The notes beneath the pieces are model-generated. The model was given only the letters and a program-made list of their open reading frames with translations, had not been told where the DNA came from and made no database searches. Shown in pieces: positions 1-4,756 of a stretch of 5,916 bases of DNA. How positions within the stretch are numbered: position 1 is the first letter of the stretch; every line of letters begins with the position of its first letter. The stretch lies in the NCBI GenBank assembly GCA_945901965.1, contig CAMDMN010000145.1, forward strand, positions 1-5,916. The letters are read 5' to 3'. The stretch is from Legionella genomosp. 1 (GTDB taxonomy: Bacteria > Pseudomonadota > Gammaproteobacteria > Legionellales > Legionellaceae). A program made the translations under genes and the position numbers.

Positions 1-8
1 ATCTGCAG

Positions 9-46
9 ACTTGTGGGTAATGATATGGCTGCATCAAGGCTACATT
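9..46 (+). repeat. Fragment of dispersed repeat shared with 4661-4706
   Basis: Two adjacent blocks recur near the other end of the window. ACTTGTGGGTAATGATATG (9-27) is identical to 4688-4706, and GCTGCATCAAGGCTACA (28-44) is identical to 4661-4677. The order of the blocks is swapped between the two places: here the ACTTG block comes first, there it comes second. This suggests remnants of a modular or tandemly arranged element cut by the window edge. No transposase or other coding sequence is visible with it. The identity of the repeat is not known to me. Confidence 0.6.
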
Positions 47-105
47 GGCTTGTCATTGTGAGCAAGTATATGAAAATTGAAAAACGTAGGAAACTAACTT
101 CAGCA

Positions 106-157
106 TCATTGCGAGATTTTGACCCGTCATTGTGAGATTTTGACCAGTCATTGCGAG
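106..157 (+). repeat. 21-bp tandem repeat leading into palindrome
   Basis: A 21-base unit starting TCATTGCGAGATTTTGACC runs at 106-126 and 127-147, followed by a partial third unit (148-157) that is also the outer end of the palindrome at 147-218. The units differ at two positions (GCGAG/GTGAG and CCCG/CCAG). The same 21-base unit is tandem on the same side of the related palindrome at 4221-4283. This suggests that the arm end of the element has been repeatedly duplicated, by slippage or by stacked insertion. Confidence 0.85.
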
Positions 158-218
158 GTACGAAGCAATCCAGAGTTCGGAGCACCGTTTGCTGGATTGC
201 TTCGTACCTCGCAATGAC
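147..218. repeat. Perfect 27-bp inverted repeat (REP/MITE-like palindrome)
   Basis: Bases 147-173 are an exact reverse complement of 192-218 across an 18-base loop, so the transcript could form a 27-bp stem. The arm carries the modules GTCATTGCGAG and CGAAGCAATCCAG, a palindromic type seen scattered in many bacterial genomes. Weaker symmetry continues outward: AGGAAACTAACTT at 88-100 mirrors AAGTTAGTTCCT at 225-236. The original inverted unit may therefore be longer than the perfect core. There is no coding sequence, and no T-run that would make it a standard terminator. It ends about 107 bases before tatA. Confidence 0.9.
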
Positions 219-312
219 GCCTCAAAGTTAGTTCCTCATGTATTTCGGGAGTTGTATACCCATTCGCAAAGACGTTAATTTGTGTCGAAAATCAACACAC
301 TAAAAAAACAAT

Positions 313-320
313 AAGGAGGT
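313..320 (+). promoter_or_regulatory. Strong ribosome binding site of tatA
   Basis: AAGGAGGT is a near-perfect match to the anti-Shine-Dalgarno complement and lies four bases before the ATG at 325. It supports the start of the very short tatA frame, which could otherwise be overlooked. It is the strongest ribosome binding site in the window, consistent with TatA being needed in excess over TatB. Confidence 0.85.
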
Positions 321-324
321 CATC

Positions 325-486
325 ATGGGATTAAGCGGCATCAGTCCATTATCACTAGTTTTAATTTTATTAATCATTGTAGCCTTATTCGGCACCAACA
401 AAATAAAAAGCCTAGGTTCAGACCTTGGGCATGCTATTAAAAATTTTAGAAAAGCATTAAATGAAGATGAAGATAAACCAACATGA
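325..486 (+). CDS. tatA: Twin-arginine translocase subunit TatA
   Basis: This encodes a 53-residue inner-membrane protein, the pore-forming subunit of the Tat pathway, which exports folded proteins bearing twin-arginine signal peptides. One hydrophobic helix spans roughly residues 8-22. The FG hinge (22-23) follows, then an amphipathic helix (about 25-46) containing SLGSDLGHAIKNFRKA, which closely matches the enterobacterial TatA/TatE pattern. The tail is only a few acidic and charged residues, so the protein is shorter than the usual 60-90 residues, but everything needed for the TatA fold is present. The start is set by the strong AAGGAGGT. Its TGA stop overlaps the ATG of tatB (ATGA), so the two genes form a translationally coupled pair. 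The family assignment is firm. The choice of TatA over its paralogue TatE rests on the adjacent tatB. Confidence 0.93.
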   Translation: MGLSGISPLSLVLILLIIVALFGTNKIKSLGSDLGHAIKNFRKALNEDEDKPT

Positions 487-704
487 GTACCGAAATATTA
501 TTAATCCTTATAGTAGCCTTAGTAGTTTTCGGCCCCAATAAATTACCCATGTTGGCACAACATTTAGGTAAATTAATTAAACTTTTCAATTCTTACAAAG
601 TTAAAGCAAACCTTCTCCTACAACAGCAACTAAATGAACAACAATTAAAAGAAAATCTACAAAAAGCCAAATCTGCTGATAATACATACCTAGAACGTAA
701 ATAA
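483..704 (+). CDS. tatB: Twin-arginine translocase subunit TatB (short form)
   Basis: This encodes a 73-residue inner-membrane protein. TatB works with TatC as the receptor that binds twin-arginine signal peptides before TatA is recruited. An early glutamate (residue 4) sits at the head of a single membrane helix (about 5-16), as in known TatB proteins. The Gly-Pro hinge in FGPNKLP (16-22), typical of TatB rather than TatA, follows, then an amphipathic helix and a polar Gln/Lys-rich tail (about 38-73). Enterobacterial TatB is about 170 residues, so the long variable C-terminal tail is missing here. No clear ribosome binding site precedes the ATG, which overlaps the tatA stop by four bases, so translation probably depends on coupling. 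tatC does not follow and is presumably elsewhere. A second TatA-like protein is the main alternative, but the FGP-LP signature and gene order favour TatB. Confidence 0.85.
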   Translation: MSTEILLILIVALVVFGPNKLPMLAQHLGKLIKLFNSYKVKANLLLQQQLNEQQLKENLQKAKSADNTYLERK

Positions 705-813
705 ATTGTAAATTTCATTTGCCCCGCGGAAAAATTTTAAACACGTGTGCTATTATTTGACAATATAGCTTTATTTAATAAGGCCGCCTCGTTTTCTATA
801 GGAGAATTTTAAA

Positions 814-1776
814 ATGTTAAAAGAACTTGATTATATTCGGGAATATAGCAGACTAAATACTGCGTCAATAAAATTAGAAAGAGATTCCAACGATCAAGAA
901 TTTAAAGCCGCTTGCGCAAAAGCGAGGGAAGGGGCATTGGCGGCAATTAAAGCGTTAGGTATTTTAGAGAGTAAAGCTAAGGAAACCATCTGGATTGCTG
1001 ATGAGACAAATAAACAAGCTTTGGCAGCTGCCGATAAAGCGGCAAAGGATTCCTTAGAAAAAATGAAAGCAACGATGAACCCACCTGCCCCTACCGCTGC
1101 CCCACCAACACCGCAAGAGATTGGTCCTGTAACCACATCAGTAAGCACCGCCAAAAAAGACGGATCAAAGGATGACAAGTTAGAAGATAGTTTAATTAAG
1201 GCATATAAGAAATACAAAGGGGAAATGGAGGCGAAAGGAAAAGGTGTCGGTTATAGCGAGCCAGAAATTGATAAAGCTAATAATTGTGTCAAACTTTCAT
1301 TTCCAAGCATCGAAAGTCGTGATGATTTCTTGACAAAATATGCGCAAGAAAATAAAGACACCCCATTATTCGGTATACAACTCGGACCAGATGGTAAAGA
1401 AAAAGAATTTTTAATATGTCATGGAGGTGAATTTTATAAAGGAACCCATGATGAGTTGCAAGAAAAACTAAAAACTAAACCAGATGCATTAGCATATTTC
1501 AACGCTCAATATGCTGTCCGCCCAGCACAATTTAGAGCGACTGAAGCTCCTGCACCTGCTGCTAGCGCTACACCTCAAAACATGAGCACTCTAACCCCAC
1601 CAACCCCCCCTAATGAACCGAGTTCTATTCATGATCAGCAGACTTTGGGTCCTTTACACGAACCAGCGGATGAGTATGAGGATGATTTTGAGGCAGAGGA
1701 AGAGGAAATTGAAGAGGATATTCATGCGGAGGACGATGAAGAAATAGTACAGCCAGCAACACCACGGCCATATTAA
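814..1776 (+). CDS. Unrecognised soluble protein with Pro-rich linkers and acidic tail
   Basis: This is a 320-residue protein that I do not recognise. It has no signal peptide or membrane helix. Residues 1-88 are Ala/Lys/Glu-rich and look helical, possibly coiled-coil. Residues 89-105 form a Pro/Ala/Thr linker. Residues 122-235 look like the one compact domain, with mixed charged and hydrophobic sequence and the segments KLSFPSIESRDDFL and FLICHGGEFYKGTHDEL. Residues 244-270 form a second Pro/Thr/Ala linker. Residues 284-311 are dominated by Glu and Asp, ending in IVQPATPRPY. The start is supported by AGGAGA eight bases upstream of the ATG. The gene appears to stand alone, 109 bases after tatB, and its TAA stop lies inside a palindromic repeat. 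A Glu-rich stretch near the C-terminus resembles the E-block of Legionella Dot/Icm substrates, so a secreted effector is possible but unproven. A cytoplasmic protein of low-complexity type is equally compatible. Confidence 0.8.
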   Translation: MLKELDYIREYSRLNTASIKLERDSNDQEFKAACAKAREGALAAIKALGILESKAKETIWIADETNKQALAAADKAAKDSLEKMKATMNPPAPTAAPPTPQEIGPVTTSVSTAKKDGSKDDKLEDSLIKAYKKYKGEMEAKGKGVGYSEPEIDKANNCVKLSFPSIESRDDFLTKYAQENKDTPLFGIQLGPDGKEKEFLICHGGEFYKGTHDELQEKLKTKPDALAYFNAQYAVRPAQFRATEAPAPAASATPQNMSTLTPPTPPNEPSSIHDQQTLGPLHEPADEYEDDFEAEEEEIEEDIHAEDDEEIVQPATPRPY

Positions 1777-1846
1777 TGTAGCCTGGTTGCTTGCAACCAG
1801 GGTTACAATCAGGTAAATCCCGGTTGCAAGCAACCAGGCTACATTA
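1774..1846. repeat. Back-to-back REP-like palindrome overlapping a stop codon
   Basis: Bases 1774-1798 are the exact reverse complement of 1822-1846 (25 bp), separated by 23 bases. Each half is itself a small hairpin. CCTGGTTGC at 1782-1790 pairs with GCAACCAGG at 1793-1801 around a two-base loop, and GGTTGC at 1822-1827 pairs with GCAACC at 1830-1835. The element is therefore an inverted pair of short palindromic units bounded by GTAGCC and GGCTAC. Its first three bases are the TAA stop of the preceding gene. It could slow 3' decay or end transcription in either direction, but no T-run follows, so that role is inferred. Confidence 0.85.
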
Positions 1847-1972
1847 TTAAAATTAATCGCCCAAACATGTGTTAATAAATAACAAGCTCGCTCAACTTCA
1901 GCCCAGGAATAACGCACACATTTCTTTATTTAAACAACCTATGGTTTTGCTCTAAAAAACAATAATATAGCC

Positions 1973-2001
1973 TTGCATGAATCCAAATATCTAAGTATCT
2001 T
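1973..2001 (+). promoter_or_regulatory. Possible weak sigma70-type promoter for cstA
   Basis: TTGCAT (1973-1978) and TATCTT (1996-2001) are separated by 17 bases, the ideal spacing, but match the consensus boxes at only three and four of six positions. A start near 2008 would place the hairpin at 2026-2057 in the leader. In AT-rich DNA such matches arise by chance, so this is only a candidate. Confidence 0.25.
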
Positions 2002-2025
2002 ACGAACCTTAAAAATTTTATTTTA

Positions 2026-2057
2026 GGACTTAATACTAAAAGACTAGTCTTAAGTCC
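2026..2057 (+). promoter_or_regulatory. Hairpin or operator-like inverted repeat before cstA
   Basis: GGACTTAA (2026-2033) is the exact reverse complement of TTAAGTCC (2050-2057). After one mismatch the pairing continues with ACT (2035-2037) and AGT (2046-2048), leaving an eight-base loop. The stem ends 22 bases before the cstA ATG, just upstream of its ribosome binding site (AGGAGA, 2070-2075). It could be a dyad operator for a repressor or activator, or an mRNA leader structure. Nothing in the sequence decides between these. Confidence 0.45.
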
Positions 2058-2079
2058 AACACAACTCTTAGGAGAAGGA

Positions 2080-4146
2080 ATGAGTCGCGTTTTAACTTAT
2101 ACCTGTTGGCTCGTATGTATTATTATTGGAACATTTGCTTTTGGTGCTGTTGCATTAAATTACGGGGAAACAATCAATGCTAGGTGGCTAGTAACCGTAG
2201 CCATTATGATTTTATTTATTGGCTATCGTTATTACTCGTTGTTTGTTGCTAAAAAAGTAATGCTACTTGATAAGAACGCAAAAACTCCTGCTGTTCGATA
2301 CAATGATGGCCTTGATTATGTGCCAACCAATCGTTTTATTTTATTTGGCCACCATTTTGCTGCCATTGCAGGAGCCGGTCCTTTGGTAGGCCCGATACTT
2401 GCCCTGCAAATGGGATATCTACCCGGAGTTATCTGGATCTTAGTCGGCGCTATATTTGCCGGAGCCGTTCAAGACTTTACTATATTAGTAATCTCCATGC
2501 GCCATGATGGGCGCTCTCTTGGGGCCTTAGTTAAATCAGAGCTCGGTTGGATCCCAGGGGTTATCGCGCTATTTAGTACATTCATGATAATGGTAATAAT
2601 TCTCGCAGTTCTTGCTCTTATTGTCGTCAAAGCTCTAAGTAATAGCCCATGGAGCCTATTTACCGTAGGCGCTACCATTCCAATTGGTATTTTTATGGGG
2701 ATTTATTTACGCTTCATACGCCCAGGTTATGTTGGAGAAACCTCTTTAATTGGCTTAGTTTTACTAATGGCTGCAATTATCTTCGGCGGCGTTATCGCAG
2801 AAAATCCAACTTTAAGCCCTATGTTTACCTTTAACGGGGAACAATTAACCTGGATGGTAATAGGCTATGGTTTTGTTGCCTCAATTCTCCCTATTTGGCT
2901 ACTGCTAGCCCCTAGAGATTATCTTTCAACCTTTTTGAAAATTGGCACCATACTTGCATTAGCTGTGGCTGTATTATACGTAGCTCCAGACATTAAAATG
3001 CCAGCTTTTACACAGTTTATTGATGGCACGGGCCCAGTTTGGTCAGGTTCTTTATTTCCATTTTTATTTATCACGATCGCATGTGGCGCGGTATCTGGAT
3101 TTCATGCGCTAATTGCCTCAGGTACTACACCTAAAATGGTAGAAAATGAAACTCATACTAGAATGATTGGCTATGGCGGTATGTTAGCTGAATCATTTGT
3201 TGCGATCATGGCGTTAGTTACAGCCTCTTGTCTTGAGCCAGGCTTATATTTTGCGATAAATAGCCCACCAGCATTAATTGGAACAACGGCTGAAAATGCC
3301 GCGCAAGTAATTTCACAATGGGGATTTATCCTAACACCAGAAATGATTACCGAAACCGCGCGTAATATTGGCGAGAGTACAATTTTATCACGCACCGGTG
3401 GCGCACCTACACTTGCAATTGGTATGGCGCAAATTTTTTCAAAATTATTTGAAAGCAAAGCATTCCTCGCCTTTTGGTATCATTTTGCAATTTTATTTGA
3501 AGCGTTATTTATTCTTACGGCAGTTGATGCTGGTACGCGTACGGGAAGATTTATGATGCAAGATTTAATCAGCACTTTTTTTCCATCAATTCACCACACC
3601 CGCTCATGGGTTAGCAATATTTTATCAACAGCGCTATGTGTAGGCGCCTGGGGTTATTTCCTTTACCAAGGCGTAGTTGACCCAATGGGAGGAATTAACA
3701 CCCTCTGGCCTTTATTTGGCATATCAAATCAAATGCTTGCGGTAATTGCCTTAATCCTTGTAACTGTAGTCTTGGTTAAAATGCAAAGAACAAAATATAT
3801 TTGGGTTACTTTGGCACCTATGGCCTGGTTATTAATTTGCACACTTACCGCAGGGTTTCAAAAAATATTTGATGCAAACCCCAAAATAGGCTTTTTAGCA
3901 CACGCTGATAAATATCAAGAGGCGATTAAAAATGGCTTATTAGTAGCGCCAGCTACTAGTGTAAAACAAATGCAACAAATTATTTTCAATGATCGCATAG
4001 ATGCTACTTTAGCCTTGTATTTTACATTAGTTGTTATTGTCTTATTGATATTTGGCTTAATATCTTGCTTGCGGGCATACAAAACATCAAAAATACCGGC
4101 AAAAGAAATTGGTAGTTTATTTGTTAATGCAGAAGTTACTGAATAG
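2080..4146 (+). CDS. cstA: Carbon starvation protein CstA / pyruvate transporter family
   Basis: This encodes a 688-residue multi-spanning inner-membrane transporter, close to the 701-716 residues of E. coli CstA and BtsT, which take up pyruvate; CstA has also been linked to peptide uptake during starvation. The family signature DGLDYVPTNRFILFGHHF (76-93), followed by AAIAGAGPLVGP (94-105), is fully preserved. Other family blocks are AGAVQDF (127-133), LAPRDYLSTFLKIG (276-289), ITIACGAVSGFHALIASGTT (331-350), ESFVAIMALV (371-380), SRTGGAPTLAIG (437-448), DAGTRTGRFMMQD (483-495) and LWPLFGISNQMLA (542-554). These cover the main CstA domain and the C-terminal five-helix domain. There is one loop deletion relative to E. 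coli CstA, around residues 397-412, where the E. coli protein has extra residues. AGGAGA lies four bases before the ATG. ybdD follows after 16 bases, presumably co-transcribed. The exact substrate cannot be read from sequence. Confidence 0.96.
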   Translation: MSRVLTYTCWLVCIIIGTFAFGAVALNYGETINARWLVTVAIMILFIGYRYYSLFVAKKVMLLDKNAKTPAVRYNDGLDYVPTNRFILFGHHFAAIAGAGPLVGPILALQMGYLPGVIWILVGAIFAGAVQDFTILVISMRHDGRSLGALVKSELGWIPGVIALFSTFMIMVIILAVLALIVVKALSNSPWSLFTVGATIPIGIFMGIYLRFIRPGYVGETSLIGLVLLMAAIIFGGVIAENPTLSPMFTFNGEQLTWMVIGYGFVASILPIWLLLAPRDYLSTFLKIGTILALAVAVLYVAPDIKMPAFTQFIDGTGPVWSGSLFPFLFITIACGAVSGFHALIASGTTPKMVENETHTRMIGYGGMLAESFVAIMALVTASCLEPGLYFAINSPPALIGTTAENAAQVISQWGFILTPEMITETARNIGESTILSRTGGAPTLAIGMAQIFSKLFESKAFLAFWYHFAILFEALFILTAVDAGTRTGRFMMQDLISTFFPSIHHTRSWVSNILSTALCVGAWGYFLYQGVVDPMGGINTLWPLFGISNQMLAVIALILVTVVLVKMQRTKYIWVTLAPMAWLLICTLTAGFQKIFDANPKIGFLAHADKYQEAIKNGLLVAPATSVKQMQQIIFNDRIDATLALYFTLVVIVLLIFGLISCLRAYKTSKIPAKEIGSLFVNAEVTE

Positions 4147-4162
4147 GGTTAGAGTTTAATCT

Positions 4163-4555
4163 ATGTTTAAAATATTTAAAAAATTTCCATTTTTTATTGT
4201 AATAGATCACGCCCCTATAAATTTTGACCAGTCATTGCAGGATTTTGACCCGTCATTGCAGGATTTTGACCCGTCATTGCGAGCGGAGCGAAGCAATCCA
4301 GTGGCCTTAAGATGCTCACTAGTCCACTGGATTGCTTCGTCGCTACGCTTCTCGCAACGACGGTTTTACCCTTCTGACCTATTACTTTTTATTAAACAAA
4401 CGCTAAGATTAATGATTGGAGTACCTGACTATCAAGCCTATGTTAAACATATTAAAACTAATCACCCCGATAAAAAAATCATGGCTTACGATGAATTTTT
4501 TCGCGAACGACAGGCTGCAAGATATTCTAGCTCAACAAAGGGGCGTTGTTGTTAG
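4163..4555 (+). CDS. ybdD: YbdD/YjiX-family small protein with in-frame palindromic repeat insertion
   Basis: Residues 77-130 are an intact YbdD/YjiX (DUF466) core: LRLMIGVPDY (81-90), NHPDK (100-104), DEFFRERQAARY (110-121) and the conserved ending RCC (128-130). These small cytoplasmic proteins are encoded directly after cstA or btsT in many bacteria and are thought to support the transporter, which matches the position 16 bases after cstA. The family is normally about 65 residues, but this frame has 130. The excess includes residues about 20-67, translated from three 21-bp repeats and a palindrome (4221-4362), giving a FDPSLQD-type heptad repeat. The first residues (MFKIFKKF) look like a normal YbdD start, since MF plus about 16 residues usually precede the LIG/MIG-PDY motif. 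The ribosome binding site is weak (AGAG, 4151-4154). If translation instead began at the ATG at 4412, the product would lack the usual N-terminal helix. The core identity is firm; whether the long form is made is inference. Confidence 0.85.
   Translation: MFKIFKKFPFFIVIDHAPINFDQSLQDFDPSLQDFDPSLRAERSNPVALRCSLVHWIASSLRFSQRRFYPSDLLLFIKQTLRLMIGVPDYQAYVKHIKTNHPDKKIMAYDEFFRERQAARYSSSTKGRCC
4221..4283 (+). repeat. Three 21-bp tandem repeats inside ybdD
   Basis: ATTTTGACCAGTCATTGCAG-type units occur at 4221-4241, 4242-4262 and 4263-4283, differing only at CAG/CCG and CAGG/CGAG positions. They match the units at 106-157. Twenty-one bases equal seven codons, so any copy number preserves the ybdD frame, and the units read FDQSLQD, FDPSLQD, FDPSLRA. 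The last unit runs into the left arm of the palindrome. Confidence 0.9.
4272..4362. repeat. Palindromic repeat inside ybdD, second copy of the 147-218 family
   Basis: The left arm (4272-4304) and right arm (4324-4362) are inverted copies. CGTCATTGCGAG pairs with CTCGCAACGACG with one change, and GAAGCAATCCAGTGG pairs exactly with CCACTGGATTGCTTC. Between these blocks the arms differ: CGGAGC on the left against a 12-base GTCGCTACGCTT block on the right. The copy at 147-218 has only GTAC in the corresponding place. The family therefore has fixed outer and inner blocks with an exchangeable middle. It lies wholly within the ybdD reading frame without introducing a stop. Confidence 0.88.
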
Positions 4556-4556
4556 C

Positions 4557-4706
4557 CATATGATTCCCCACAAGTTACAAATCCGTGTAGTTTATTTGAA
4601 TTCAAGACTTAAAGATTGGATAATCTTTGTTTTTGATAATGAAAACCTTGATTTAGCTTCGCTGCATCAAGGCTACACTGATTTGTAACTTGTGGGTAAT
4701 GATATG
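4557..4706. repeat. MITE-like 150-bp element with 27-bp terminal inverted repeats
   Basis: Bases 4557-4583 match the reverse complement of 4680-4706 at 25 of 27 positions. The inner 17 bases (CCCACAAGTTACAAATC, 4567-4583) are exact. The arms enclose 96 bases that include a second small hairpin (4646-4672). The element begins one base after the ybdD stop codon. Blocks of its right end recur at 9-46. There is no open frame that looks like a gene, so this resembles a non-autonomous repeat. No target-site duplication is obvious. A frame reading through it from 4416 is a shadow of ybdD. Confidence 0.7.
4646..4672 (+). repeat. Small REP-like hairpin
   Basis: CCTTGAT (4646-4652) pairs exactly with ATCAAGG (4666-4672) around a 13-base loop containing GCTTCGCTGC. 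The block then continues with GGCTAC. The loop and flank resemble, from memory, widespread bacterial repeats of the form CCCGGATTCCGCTTCGCTGCATCCGGGCTAC. Here the stem bases are changed on both sides so that pairing is kept. This is a family resemblance, not a verified match. Confidence 0.5.
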
Positions 4707-4756
4707 ACCGCAGGGGGCAAAATATTCACTGGTTAAATTTAAAAATTTGATGAATT

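Larger units (their letters stand above)
1847..2079. other. Non-coding upstream region of cstA
   Basis: This is an AT-rich stretch with no supportable gene. The only open frame over its start is a minus-strand shadow running through the palindrome and the acidic-tail gene. It should hold the cstA promoter. I see a possible weak promoter at 1973-2001 and a hairpin at 2026-2057, described separately. I looked for a CRP-type TGTGA-N6-TCACA site, expected from enterobacterial cstA, and found no convincing match. Confidence 0.5.

Noticed and set aside
106..218. CRISPR-like array
   Set aside because: The units are directly abutting 21-bp tandem repeats with no spacers, and they merge into a palindrome.
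252..279. TTGTAT-N16-GTTAAT as a tatA promoter
   Set aside because: It matches the consensus at only three and four of six positions in AT-rich DNA, too weak to list as a feature.
705..756. Rho-independent terminator after tatB
   Set aside because: Short palindromes (CCGCGG, CACGTG) are present but there is no GC-rich stem followed by a T-run.
757..762. Perfect TTGACA -35 box before the gene at 814
   Set aside because: No acceptable -10 box lies 16-18 bases downstream (the sequence there is around TAAGGC), so a full promoter cannot be supported although the box is suggestive.
894..1217. Minus-strand frame of 107 residues
   Set aside because: It is a shadow of the Ala/Lys-rich N-terminal part of the gene at 814-1776, with no independent start signal.
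1654..1917. Minus-strand hydrophobic frame of 87 residues
   Set aside because: It is antisense to the acidic tail (Glu/Asp codons read as hydrophobic residues) and runs through the palindrome, so it is a composition artefact.
4416..4688. Plus-strand frame of 90 residues overlapping ybdD
   Set aside because: It begins at a TTG inside the conserved YbdD core in another frame and continues only through the repeat element; there is no ribosome binding site and no family resemblance.
4707..4756. Terminator for the minus-strand ankyrin gene
   Set aside because: AAATTT-AA-AAATTT can pair, but the stem is purely AT and weak.
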